Notes under the pieces: generated by a model
The model's database searches: none
What the model saw: the letters and a program-made list of their open reading frames with translations, nothing else
Told to the model about the DNA's origin: nothing
Shown: in pieces, positions 1 to 11,473 of the stretch
Position numbering within the stretch: position 1 is the first letter of the stretch
How the letters are laid out: each line of letters begins with the position of its first letter
Assembly: GCA_025526935.1 (NCBI GenBank)
Contig: JAHLKD010000012.1
Location: 620,001-684,000, forward strand
Source: Cladochytrium replicatum
Lineage: Eukaryota > Chytridiomycota > Chytridiomycetes > Cladochytriales > Cladochytriaceae
Length of the DNA: 64,000 nucleotides
Direction of reading: 5' to 3'
Program-made: the position numbers and the translations under genes

Positions 1-3000
1 AGTTCAATTATAAAGGAATGTAACAGAAAAGATCTCACCAAAATGTGGCCTTTTGAGCAGCCAACAATTATCATAGTTGCTTCCATATTTAGAGTCATTG
101 TTGTTAAACCTTCGTCTTCAACAACTTGGCAATTTAGCTGTGAATTTTGGTAATAAGAGTTTATAGCCTTGCAATAGTTTTCGTTATTTACCTCATAGAT
201 CAGCATTCCATCAAAAACGTCCCAGAATCGCAAGCTCCCATCTGCATGACAAGAAACAAGTGGAACTCTTTGCAGCCTTGTTGGAGTCGCTTCTTTACTG
301 AGAAGAAAGAGAATCTGTTTTTGCTTGCTTGAGAAATCTCACAAACAAAGACTGTGAACCCACTTTCTCAACTGCCTTTTCCTCTGTACTTCTGAAATCA
401 ATAAATGGCTCCCTCATTGTTAGTTTGATACATCCAGACTCTAAGTTCCAGATGACAATAGCACCATCGACACTGGATGACGCAAGAACATTTGGGGGAC
501 AGAATGCAACTGATGAAAGATCGTCATTGTGACTTGAACAAATATGAGTAGTACTTTAACTAGATTTACTTTGATAGCGGACAGTACTTCATACCCACGA
601 TGTGTTACTGTTCCTTGTCCATTGAGTTCTCGAACAGGAAAATGTTCGAAATGGTTTGGGTCGTCCAGATAAATGCTGATGCTCTTATCCCATCCGACAC
701 CGACTATATATCTATTTAGTCCCTGCAATTTGGATTGAGAGGTGTGGAAGTATGTATGTTTGAGTCGCCACACAACCATTTCAACAAAACAGACATCAGT
801 TATTTCAGAAGTTTCATCACGCATGAGTCTACGCAAAAGCTGCCCATTGTTGAAATTCCACATCTTGTGGCAGGGTATGATTGAGTCAGGTTAGCTGCAT
901 ACATCAATTCTATTCTCTTTGCTTACTTTCATTACTCCATCTCGGCTTCCTGTAATTAATCTCCGGCCACTATGATCATAGCACATTGCTGTGAGTTCAT
1001 GTTTCTGTAACTTACGTTAACAACAGAGAAAGTCTAACAAATTTTAAGCATACTCCATGAACATTGTGAAATTGAAAGATCTTCTCTCCAGTTGCAATAT
1101 CCCAGATTGAGACTGTTCCATTCTGGCAACCGCTCACAACCTTATGAAACAGTGTCATTCAGTTTCTTTTTGTGCTGATAATACCCTACTTGATGGAAGT
1201 TGCTATTAAAGAGAGCAGCCACAATGGCTGTATCATGGCTCCTTGCCACTGTATGTTTAGGATTTTTGTAAAGCTACATGGAGGTCAAATTTTCTTGCAT
1301 TATCATTCAAATGCATTGCCTACTTACCGGAAATTTCTCCAGCTTATTGCTTCCAGTAATGAGCTGTGAGTTGTATGAGTCGAAGAATATTGCGGAAAGT
1401 ATATTCTCTGGACGGCGAGGGATCTTATCAGTGATTGTTTGAAGGCAATTTAAGTTGCGAGCATTCCAAATTTTGATGACCTGATTGTTCCATATCAAAC
1501 ATTAATTTCAATTGTACATGAATCTTCAGACCTTATCTTCAGATAGACTAATTACATGCCCTTCTTCGTTGTTGACAATGATATTCACAACTGCTGTACT
1601 GTGCCCATGCAAGCTTCCAGCTGGTTTTGATAAGACATACGGGTTCCAGAGACGTCTGTGAACCAATAACTCAATGAGTAAATTCTGATTAGAATATGGT
1701 CACTTCAATGAAGTGACAGACATGATTTTATCTCGGCCTCCAGTGACCAGAAAGCTTGGTCTTCTGCAATAGTCAAAGCATTTGATTCCTTTGGGCACGT
1801 TCAATAGACGCACTGCCTTCCTCTCAAGATCACCGATAACAAGTGACTGTGAGTTCTCAGAAGCGCATGACACAAAAGCATTCATCTCTGCATAGTACTG
1901 TACTTTCAGCACCCACTCATTGTGAATCTTTCGCTGGCACAATACAAAATCTATCTTAATTTTGACGTTGTTGGCTTTACAGTGCGGCCACAAATACCTT
2001 ATAGAACGACATGCTGTATTTCCGCCATGCCTCTTTCTTTGAAAGCTTTGCCGCTGTCAGGGGTTCGCTCAAGTCAGCATCCGAAGTGTTTTCAAAGATC
2101 ATCTTCCGAGTGATCGAAAGCACGTTCAGGTGGCCACCATCATCACCAAACAAGATCAGGTCACGATCATCGTCGTAGTGTGCTTGGAAACATAATTTTA
2201 GCGGTGTGTGAGCTTTTGAAGAACCATCCTAATGAGTTAAAAGACTCACGGGCATATGCAAGACAGAGTGGGTTTCCTTCTAGCTGGCTAATGATTGCAA
2301 CAATCCTTGGTTTTATTGAAAGGATGTCGTATATGCAAAGCCTTTGTTTACATGCTGGATTCAGTTGTTCAATTGGGGAGCTGTTGCACCTACTGTCTAT
2401 CATCTGTGATGGTCACTAGTCTGCCTTGATCGTGCATGAACAGAGCATCTGTAACCCAAGCTTCTTTGGGCGCAATATCCTGGGTGTTAATCACCCTTTG
2501 GAGCTTGAAATTAGGTGCCCACAGACACACGGTTCCCTCCCGACTACAAAGTGACACAATTTATCCTGATCAAAACGAGAACAAAACTTCGGAGTTTCCT
2601 CACCTGACACTGATATACTTTCGCTCCTTTGCAATAAAGTCGATCCGTTTGATCATGTCCTTGTGAGGGCAGTTGATGACCTTTTTTATCCTCTCGTCAA
2701 ACACTGCAGACTATAAGTCCGTCCTTCGAGTTTTCAAACATGTCGAATTGAAGAAGAAATGACGGCTTTACCTGATGATTATCCTCCATTGCCCCAGAGA
2801 TCATGTACGTCGAGAACTCGTCCCAATCCACCGTTCCGTCCGAATTTGCGTCGATTTTCATGAACAGCATCGTCATCTGATCGTAGTTGAGCCCGCCTCC
2901 CAACACGTTTCCAAAAACTTCCCGGAACTGAGTTTTTAATCAAAAAGTGCTAATTTGATGACCCGGTTTTTGATTTGCGTTCCGACTGTTTACCTTTGAT

Positions 3001-3265
3001 ATCGAGAACCCACTCGATCCATCGTCGTTCCTATGCTCGTGAAACGTTTTCTGTAGCTCCTCGAAATGGTGTATGTTCAACACGTCGCTGTTGAAACTTT
3101 TTCATGTGCACAGGGGGGGGGGAATGTGAAATCGAGAATCAATATCCGGTCCTCTCGAAAACGAGATCACAACGCGGGGATATAGGGATCGTACTTTGCG
3201 CGCTTCACTCCGCTCCTGTCTCCCTGGGTGATCCCCGCGTCGTCGTCGTTCTGTGCGTCGCCCAT
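1..3265 (-). CDS. EF-hand/WD40 repeat protein, WDR49/WDR64-like (3' end cut by window)
   Basis: A multi-exon gene read leftwards and leaving the window, so its C-terminus is missing. The start at 3265 (MGDAQNDDD) was chosen because exon 3265-3171 splices in frame (donor GTGATC, acceptor CAACAG) to exon 3087-2994, which continues as FDVLNIHHFEELQKTF. EF-hands come first, with a clear calcium loop DANSDGTVDWDEF near 2830. WD40 blades follow down to the edge, for example REGTVCLWAPN (about 2530), KIWNARNLNCLQTI (about 1460) and DGSLRFWDVFDGMLIYE (about 210). EF-hands followed by many WD40 repeats is the WDR49/WDR64 layout, a family often linked to cilia and flagella; a role in the zoospore flagellum is inference. 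Many introns of about 50-70 nt interrupt it. Confidence 0.78.
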
Positions 3266-3413
3266 TCCTGATTACACGCGGAATGTGAAATTTCCTGTTC
3301 CACCAAGCCATTTTAAATTTTCAAATAAACACTTTGATAAACCTTTACTGTCCCGCAACCAAAACCACGGATAAATCGTAATTATAAAATAGCGAACCCG
3401 CCCCCCAGTAAAA

Positions 3414-5061
3414 ATGGACCAGTCGGTGCCTGTGGACGATCAGGAACTCGAGGACTTTAGAGACAACTGGCAAAGCGAAGTCGTCATGGCAATCGGCGCA
3501 TCGAAGAAGAACGCGGAGCAATCGAGCGGAAGTGGTGGGCCGCCTTCGGGGTCTGCGGGGTCTGAAGTCACGAAGAAGAAGGGAGAGCCTCCACAACAGC
3601 AACAGACTGCGGAGTCGAGAGCGATTGAGGCGTATATCAAAGCGGGACATTATGAGCGGTGAGAGAGGAACGAGGTGTATTAAAAGAGGCGATGTGGCAG
3701 AGAGAGGTGTATGTGTGTGTGGAGGTGTGTGTGTGTGCGAATGAAGGAAGTGCGTTTCAGGCGTACATGTAATTTTGCTGACAGATTCTCTAGGATGGGA
3801 GCCTTATCGGATGCCCTTGCGCAGTACCGCGATGCGTTCCGACTCGACCCCGAAGTGGAGCGGCACTATCGCCACGCGATGCAGACGGACCGCGTGGGCC
3901 TGGAGGCGCGGTACGGGGAGTATCTCCATGCCCAGAACGATTTCTACACCTACTACCAGTTTGGCGACGCGGGGCACTCGACGCGCATGGCGGAGGGGAT
4001 GAAAGCGCTCGACGATCTCGCGCGGGAGTTCTGTCGCGACGGGAAGGCGCCGGGGTTCAGACCGATGCTGGACTATAAGCCGTGCACGCTGGGCAAGTTG
4101 CCTTCCGAGGTGGTGATGAAGATCTTGGGGAGCTGTTTTATCAGGGACAGAGCCGCGATCGTGTCGCTTTCGCTGGGTAAATCATTTGTTTTTTGATGAT
4201 TGGAGTGGGGGAAAAGAGCTCATGCTTTTTTTTCGGCAGTGAACAAAAAGATGTTTGTGCTGACACGGGAGAGAACGGTTTGGAGACGGATGTGTGAGGC
4301 GTTGCACCCCGTGCATGTGGGTGTGCCGTCGCTGGACCTCGAATTGCGGCGGTACAACAATGACTGGTTCGAGATGTTTCTTGACAAGCCTCGGTTACGA
4401 AGTGAAGGAGTGAGTTGATTTCGATCTATCACAGGTTTAAAACGATGGCTCACGAAAACCCAACTTTTTTTTTAATATCAGGTTTACATATCGAGGGTCA
4501 ACTACACCAGAACCGGTATGGCCACCGAAACCTCCTTCTACGCCCCGGTCCACCTTGTCACCTAGTAAATGTTCCAGATTCCGTCGTTTTCCTTTGTCTA
4601 ATCATCCTTTTCTAGCTACCGGTACCTCCGATTCGTCCCCTACTCGATGCAATGCTACTTTTGGACCACGACCATCGAGCCTGCCTCGGCCGTCAAGCAG
4701 CTCCATGCAGACAGCATCCAGTATCACCGTCTCGTCCGAGGCTTCATGAACGGAACATACGTACACAAAGGCGAAACCATCCACATAGAGTTTACCAGCG
4801 AAGAGCAGCCCAAAATGCAGTTCCAGGTAATAAAAAGGACTAAAAATAGCAGAGCTCTGTTGGGTTAGAACCTATTTTTCTCATACTGGTTCTTGTTAGT
4901 GCACGATGAATATTATGCAAACCCGCCGTGGACTGCACAACAAGCTGGTCTGGAAGGAGTACACTTGTAACCGCAAGGACGAGCCTCGGAACAGGATGGA
5001 GATCCCAAAGGCCACACTCAAGCCATTCATTTTCTCAAAAGTCCGTTCCTATCTTCCTTGA
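3414..5061 (+). CDS. FBXO9: F-box protein of the FBXO9/Hrt3/Pof7 family
   Basis: Substrate-recognition subunit of an SCF ubiquitin ligase, by family. The N-terminus is acidic and low-complexity, then a TPR-like segment (AIEAYIKAGHYERMGALSDA across the first splice) and an F-box starting LGKLPSEVVMKILGSCF near 4090-4180. The C-terminal FBXO9-type domain contains RYLRFVPYSMQCYFWTT and GTYVHKGETIHIEFTS. The protein ends FIFSKVRSYLP and stops at 5059-5061, close to the way animal FBXO9 ends. At least five introns; the first carries a GT-rich microsatellite at 3712-3740. Its 3' end faces the BCKDHA 3' end 185 bp away. The animal family is tied to mTOR-complex stability; that role here is not shown. 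Confidence 0.82.
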
Positions 5062-5246
5062 CTTTTGCCCTTTCTTTGCAACCACCCTAATATATATACT
5101 ATATACACTGAGCTTCACTTCATTTTCAACTAGGAATGAGCGTTTTAAAAAAAGGTTAAAAAGTCGGCTCCCTTTTATTGCTTTACAATTGGCAACAAGT
5201 GTTCAAAGCGGAAAACAGCGAGAAATCTTCGCAAGGTTCCCTCCTC

Positions 5247-7146
5247 TCACGAACGGAGACCAGCCGTAAAATCCGAGGTGTCGTACTCGACCGGGTACTT
5301 CTCCATCACGGCCCTCAGCTTCTCCTTCTGCTCCTTCAAGTTCCACGGCATCTCCCCACCATACACGTCCGTAAACAGCTCCTCGACCGCGGGCTTCTTC
5401 TTCCTCTCCGCCTCCGCGAACGCCTTCAGGATCTGCTTGCGCGTCTCCTGCCTCCACGACGCCTCCTCGGCGTCCGACCACCACCCCTTGGACTCAATGT
5501 ACTTGCGGAATCGCGTAACTGGGCTGTCGGTCTTTTGCCAGTCGGTGACTTCCTTTTTGGAGCGGTAGGCGCTGGAGTCGTCCGACGTGCTGTGGTGGCC
5601 GACACTAGCAAAGAGGAGAAATGGAGTGGATTGAGGAAAAATGTCGGGTAGGTTTGCTTTTTTTCTTTCATTACCGGTAGGTTAGGGCTTCAATAAGCAC
5701 GGGGCGGCCCTCTTCGACACACATCCGTCGAGCTTCCTTTGTGGCATTGTACACTGCCTGGAAAGTGGGAGATTCGATCAGTGGTGTTGGTGTCAAAGGA
5801 GGGGCTGCAGACATACCAAGACGTCATTACCATCTACACGGATAGTTGCGACACCGTACCCGTGTCCTCGCGATGCTATTAACAAAGCGAAAATAAGGAT
5901 ATCGTTGGCGACTGTGTGTTTGGATGCAGAACTGACCAATTCCATCACCGGCGTATTGTTCGTGTGCTGGGGTGGAAATAGCATATCCGTTGTTGCGACT
6001 GCAAGAAAATGACTGTTAGTTGTGTGTGCCGATGATCATGAAATGATCAATGAGTGTGATCAAGTGAGATCACTTCAAAACAGGTGTGATCACGTTCTGC
6101 TCTCCTTCTCCCTCTCACACGTTCACTCCCCTTCTCTCAATTTCCCTCCTCTCTTTCTCCTCCCTCCCTCTCTCTCCCTCTCTCCTCTCTCACCAGAAAA
6201 AGATGACCGGGGCCTCGAGAGTGGCCGCCATGTTGATACCCGAGTGGAAGTCACCCTCGGAAGCGGCGCCCTCGCCAAAGTAGACGATGACGCAGGCCTT
6301 TTTACCGTCGCGTTTGTAAGCGTAGGCTGCACCGGTAGCCTGGGGGATCTGAGTTCCCAGAGGGGAAGAGATGGTCTGAAAGTTGAGTTTCCTTGAGCCG
6401 TAATGAACTGGCATCTGTCTGCCCTTCCCGTAGTCGAGTTCGTTTGAGTAGCACTGGCTCATGAACTCGTCTAGGGAGAACCCGCGGTGCAGGAGGACAC
6501 CGGCTTCGCGGTACTGGCCAAAGACCATGTCGTCGAGGGAGAGGGCAGCCGCAGAGCCCATGTGGGTGGCCTCTTCGCCGTAGTTTGTCATGTAGAAGGA
6601 TATTCTGCCCTGGCGCTGAGCTTCGTATAGGATAGTGTCCATTGCATTGAGGGTCAGCATGTCCTTGTAGATCTTGAGGCAGAGGTCTTTTGAAAGCTAT
6701 AATGGAGGATGTAAGAAGGGAGGGATGAGCGAAAACGATGGGAGAGGGAGATTACGTTTGGATCCGAGTCAGGAACGATGACGGCACCATCAGTGTTGAG
6801 GACACGATAGGTGGGGATGGTGGGGTAGTCTTTGATGAAATGGAGCGACTCTGTGTAGAACGAGCCACCGAGAGCGCCTGGGAACAAAACTTTGTTTAGT
6901 TTGTCAGGGGTGGACTCCTGGAACTGATGATTTTGATGAGCGGCCGAAGTAGCATTTTGCGACGAAGCGGAGGTTTTGAAGCGGCGGCGAGAAGCAGCGG
7001 CGAGAGCGACTGAGTAGCGAGCGAGCTGAGGTATCAAGATCAGCCAGGTTTTCAATAATAATAATAACAGACAGCAATACGTTTGATGGAATGGCACAGC
7101 GATCAGCAGCACGGCACGCACTTGGCAGCAGCGCACGAAGTAGCAT
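5247..7146 (-). CDS. BCKDHA: branched-chain 2-oxoacid dehydrogenase E1 alpha subunit, mitochondrial
   Basis: Thiamine-diphosphate-dependent E1 alpha of the branched-chain keto-acid dehydrogenase complex (valine, leucine and isoleucine breakdown). The start at 7146 gives [16 protein letters not shown], an Arg/Ala-rich presequence fitting mitochondrial import; the first intron then joins [16 protein letters not shown]. The ThDP motif is present (GEGAASEGD ... RNNGYAIST, split by an intron), and so is the conserved phosphorylation loop [16 protein letters not shown]. The protein ends [11 protein letters not shown]. Gaps match the family's normal length of about 450 aa. One intron (about 6090-6195) is a long pyrimidine tract. 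The gene is divergent from the uL24m gene. Pyruvate E1 alpha is the main alternative, but the sequence follows the BCKDHA branch. No frameshift seen. Confidence 0.9.
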
Positions 7147-7212
7147 TGCTTTTTAGAGAGATTGGGTGACCGGAAGAGAGAAGTGATGGTGTTGGAGTGG
7201 TGGAGGGGGGAA

Positions 7213-7330
7213 GGTGTGGCTTACCCAGTGAGTGGTTAGAACAAGTCTCACAGCACTGGTAGCACTTGAAGTGGTGGTAGCAGGTGTGGCTTACTGATGG
7301 GAATAGTACTAGTACGTGGTGTGGCTTACT
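7213..7330. promoter_or_regulatory. divergent promoter region with three GGTGTGGCTTAC repeats
   Basis: The 271-bp gap between the start codons of BCKDHA (7146, minus) and uL24m (7418, plus) holds three direct copies of GGTGTGGCTTAC, at 7213-7224, 7283-7294 and 7318-7329. Between the second and third lies a 10-bp palindrome, GTACTAGTAC (about 7306-7315). Repeated identical words in a short two-way promoter suggest binding sites for one factor that serves both mitochondrial genes; this is inference. Confidence 0.4.
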
Positions 7331-7417
7331 AACGAGCGTTAGCCACCCTACTGCATTGATGCTGGTGCGCTAGTGTACTCCCACCAAGCCCCTTCGCCAG
7401 TGCTTCCGTTCTCTGCC

Positions 7418-8220
7418 ATGTCCCGTTCCCACCCCAACATGAACTTTCTGGTGCCAAAGCTGCACAGGACTCTGCCCAGAATTGCTACCTGGAAAATATT
7501 CCCGGGCGACACCGTCATCGTTGTGCCGGGAACGAAACTGTGGGACGGTTCCGCTTCCGAGGAAAACCAGCGCGTCGGTGTCGTTTCGGATGTCAACATG
7601 GAGAGGCAGCTCGTCTGGGTCGATGGCGTAAACATGGTACTATTATACTACTAGTAGTAGTAGTACCATCAGAATCTATCTCTTTGATCTTACTCTCTGT
7701 AAAAAAAAGCACAAGAAGCACCTAAAGCCAAATACCCACGTAGGCTCAATCGGTCACATCATCCAAGTGCCAATGCCCCTGCACTACTCAAAAGTACAGC
7801 TCTTTGACAAGGATGAAGGGTATGTGTCTGAATTTGTGCACGATCCTTGTTTGGCTCTTTTTTAATTGGAAATTAAGTCGAGGTACCCCCGTCAAACTCG
7901 TTAAGGCGTTCAACGTCGCTCGAAAGCGGACAGAATTGCAGCGTCAGTCGATCCTGACTAAAAAACTGTTCCCGATCCCTTCCACTGCCGACGGTCTCAA
8001 AGAAAAGGAAACCCGTATGTTGAATATTAATATTCGCTCTTTTTTGCTCATATGCCTTACGGTTTTCTTTTGCCATGCAGCCCAAGAATGGATCACACCA
8101 GCGCTTGAAGCTACTTCCCAGTCCTGGACTCCGGAACTCAGCAAGCTCCCCTTCCCGGTCCCTTTCCTCAACCAGCTGGAACGGCTCAAACGCAAGAACA
8201 AGGAATCTTTTGCTCTGTAA
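7418..8220 (+). CDS. MRPL24: mitochondrial large-subunit ribosomal protein uL24m
   Basis: Mitochondrial L24 protein with the KOW fold (IFPGDTVIVVPGTKLWDG, then GVVSDVNMERQLVWVDGVNM), followed by GSIGHIIQVPMPLHYSKVQL, the normal continuation of the family. The ATG at 7418 is the first in frame; the open frame extends upstream only from a GTG. There are at least three introns, one carrying a TAG/GTA triplet repeat near 7650-7665. The C-terminal extension (PALEATSQSWTPELSKLPF to KNKESFAL) is typical of fungal mitochondrial forms. The 3' end converges on ASNSD1 with 133 bp between stops. Confidence 0.85.
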
Positions 8221-8353
8221 AACCATCAGCTCATCTCTGCAAATACAATCAACCCATGATACACCCTCTGAAGAACAAATGGGACTGAAATCTGTGCACG
8301 AAAAAGACAGAGTCTATTCGCAATGAATAAGCACCACCACAATCTATTCGTTG

Positions 8354-8957
8354 TCACTCGGATGCCCCGATCCGGTCCACCCCTTTCTCACCACCGTCGA
8401 CCATCTTGGCCGTCCGCGCACCAAACTGCACCGCCCGCTTCGGCTCCACCCCCGCCCTCGACAACCCCATCCACTCACTGCACGCGTACTGCCTCAACAG
8501 CATCTTCTCCCCGATCCCCTTTCTGTACCGTGGGTCCGCTTTGATGTAGATCGGCAGCGACGACAGGAAAGTCACCACCGACTCGTCAAGGAACGGGAAC
8601 CGTACCTAAAAGGAAAAGAAGAAAAAGTTCAGAAAAGTGGGGATGGGGTTGTGGGGTGAGCACACCTCTTTGCCGTGGTCGGCGACGATGCGGTCGTCGC
8701 GACCGAGATTACGCTGCGCGATACGTCCAACGTCCAGCGACACCTCCGTGAGCAGACCGCTCCAACCTTCCTTCTGAAACCTCGCCGTGTGACGTCCATA
8801 ACCCGCAAGCTGCAGTCCCAAATAAAACAACAATTTTGGGGGGCCTTTCAAAAACAATCCATCTAAATTACCTGCTCGTCAGCACCCAGTCCGCTAAACA
8901 ATACCCGTGCTTGACTCGTATACTCGCGCTCCTCCTAAGCCAAAGAGTTGAGCGCAC

Positions 8958-8994
<37 letters not shown>

Positions 8995-11052
8995 CATACA
9001 CCGCTCTCTTCGTCCTTGACGACGCCCTTCCCCCGCGCAGCGAACCAGAACGCCATCGCAATACTCTGCGGAAAGCACAAAAAAGAGAGTAGATACATTC
9101 ATCATCAGTTCCGGATCGTCTTTCCGTGTTCTTTTTGATGTTGCCATTTCTTACCAGATCCATAACGGTATCGAGCGGCGCCATCAACCCCAGTATCCGC
9201 TCCTTGCACCCCATCGCCTCCTCGAACGGCACATCGATCCTCACAAATCTCCACTCCCTCCCTCCACACACCCTCCTCAGCTCCGCGACGCCCTCGATGC
9301 CCGTCCGACGGTCCGGGACGCCGTACGGGTCCACCGCGGCGCCGCCCGCCGCGCGGGTTTTGTGGCTCGCCTTGAGCGCGCGGGGATTCTCGAAGGCGAC
9401 GTTGAGGAGGTCGATGGGTTCCTCGAGGGGGAGGTGGCGGTGCGCGAGGGCGGCGAGGAGGGTGCAGTCCAGACCGCCCGAGAAGAGGATTGCGAGACGC
9501 GGGTGGTGCGGGTTGGAGGGTCGGGGGATGGTGGTGGTTGTGCGGAGACGAACGGAGGTCGAGAGGGCTGCGTGGAGGGCTGTGAGGGCTTCGAGATGCA
9601 GGGGGCTGGATGTGGGGAGGTGGGTTGGGGTGGTTGCGGGTGGGTGGGTGGGTGGGGGGAGGGAGGTGTTGATGGGTCCGATTGGAGCGCGCTGGCGGGG
9701 AAACGTGTGTTTAGGGTTGCGGGCAAGTCAGACGATTAAGCAATCTTACGAGGGAGGATATTGGAGAGTCGGGCTGGTGAGGGACCCAGGGATAATGGCG
9801 GATCGTGTCGGCTCTGCTCTATTGAAGAAGCACCACTGTGTGAATGGCGGTGTTTGAGTCATGAGCTCTTGGTTAATTTAACCTGTGTATGGATGTTTTT
9901 GGTGTTGCCAAAGTCGATGCAGTAGAGCCCGTCCGCCGGGACTTCCTCCCACACTCCATACTGCCCGTCGCTACACTCCAACCCAATCGCAGAGCTCACT
10001 GCAAGTGGAGGGGCGTCATCAAGGCTTCCGATCGAATCATTCTCGACAGTAGCGAAGGAAGACAGAACGCTCGGGATATTCCAGACTAAAGAACGTCGTC
10101 CTAAAACATCGCGGCCCAACCAGAGACGACTGAACCGTTGCTAATGAACTGGTCAACGGGGCAGTTTAGACCTGCGTGGTGAGAAGACTTGCCTCCCAGA
10201 TGATGGTAGCCCACTCTCCTCGGATCCGAGAGAACACATCCAGTATCCCGGCAGTGCATTGATCCCTCTGTTTCGACGATGTAAACATGACCCCCCTAAA
10301 ACAGAAAGACTTTGAAGCGCAAACATTACTGTTTTCGGATGTGAAATTGCGGCGGCGATTTCCTTCTCAAGTGCCTGGGTGTCGTTTTCGGACTGTTGGA
10401 CCTTTATGTGTTGCAGCAAACGTAGAAGAAGAAATGCAAACCGCTTTATTAATTTCATTTTTTGATTCTGAACCCAAATACATGGGTTTGCCCAAAGAAG
10501 AGAAGCTCACCCCATTCAAACACCAACACTCTTTTTTCGAGAACTCACCTTCACGCCATCAAAGATCTCCCCATTGAACAGTAACCATCCCAAACCATCC
10601 CGCACATTAGTCTCAGCCCCGTGGATCCCTTCCACCGAGTTCGTGATCGTTGAAGATACTGGACCTTGCATAGATGCGTCGAGCTGCACCGGAACAAACA
10701 AGATTTCAACTCAAATCATTTAGCATTTGTTTGTTTTGATTTGCTCACATGCGGGGCACGGATCAGACATGGCTGTGATGTCGGAGAACCCGAGCCGCGG
10801 AGGTGGAGGACCGATCCTCTGAAGCGGAGTTCCCAGTCACGTAGCGTGATGCGTTCGGATCCGTGGGCATCTGGACCTGTTTGCAAAAAAAAGTGTGAGA
10901 TTTGGGAGGTGCATGGTGCAGGCATGTTTTTACTAGGTACCCCTTCTGTCGTTTATGGACTGGAGGGCCGACAGCAGCGCGCGGACCCGATGTGCTGCAG
11001 CGTCGGTTGCTTTTAGAGTCGATGGAGCAACAACGACAGAAATGCCGCACAT
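8354..11052 (-). CDS. ASNSD1: asparagine synthetase domain-containing protein 1 homologue
   Basis: A class II amidotransferase/asparagine-synthase-type protein. The start at 11052 gives MCGISVVVAPSTLKATDAAA, so Cys2 becomes the N-terminal nucleophile of the glutaminase domain. Later exons supply DGLGWLLFNGEIFDGVK and the ASNSD1 signature RLWLGRDVLGRRSLVWN. The synthase half has the PP-loop ILFSGGLDCTLLAAL and then QLAGYGRHTARF and NLGRDDRIVADHGKE. The C-terminus ends RIGASE at 8354. A Cys replaces the usual Ser of SGG-D-S in the PP-loop. There are about ten introns; a (CA)n tract at about 8962-8991 sits in one. Family function is poorly defined. It could be mistaken for asparagine synthetase itself, but the LGRRSL motif argues for ASNSD1. 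Confidence 0.85.
8962..8991. repeat. (CA)n microsatellite
   Basis: About 13 uninterrupted CA units inside an intron of the ASNSD1 gene. Simple-sequence repeat with no coding role. Confidence 0.9.
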
Positions 11053-11473
11053 TGAGGTGTTCTGAAGGATGTGGCTTTGTGACTATATGCAGATGTCAAA
11101 GCCACAGAGCGAGTGCTGGAACTTCTCTACCGTGCACTGCCACAGCAATGTGGTGCCTTCGTGCTGTCATGCTGCTCTCTCGCGAGATGAGAGCTTTGAT
11201 GACACGTCACAGGCACACGCGCAGGCAGTGATGATTCCGATCGAAGCAGATACTTCTGACGCACTGCGTGTCGCAGTCGCTGCTTGCTGACAAAGAGATG
11301 GAAACTGAGCCTTTGACTGAATGTATTCTCAGTGCAATGTTGATGACTGGCGTACAATACTTTTTGTTTCAGTCCGAAAATAATACCACAATTACTTTTC
11401 TGAGAGTTCTACCAACAATGAGTACTTTTAAAAATAACACGCCGAATATGAAATGAAAGGATGCTTGGGGAGA

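Noticed and set aside
3102-3311. Minus-strand 69-codon frame rich in Arg
   Set aside because: Shadow of the first exon and intron of the WDR49-like gene; the frame starting MGDAQNDDD splices correctly instead.
9126-9857. 243-codon plus-strand frame
   Set aside because: Antisense to the GC-rich ASNSD1 exons that carry the PP-loop; composition and lack of motifs mark it as a shadow.
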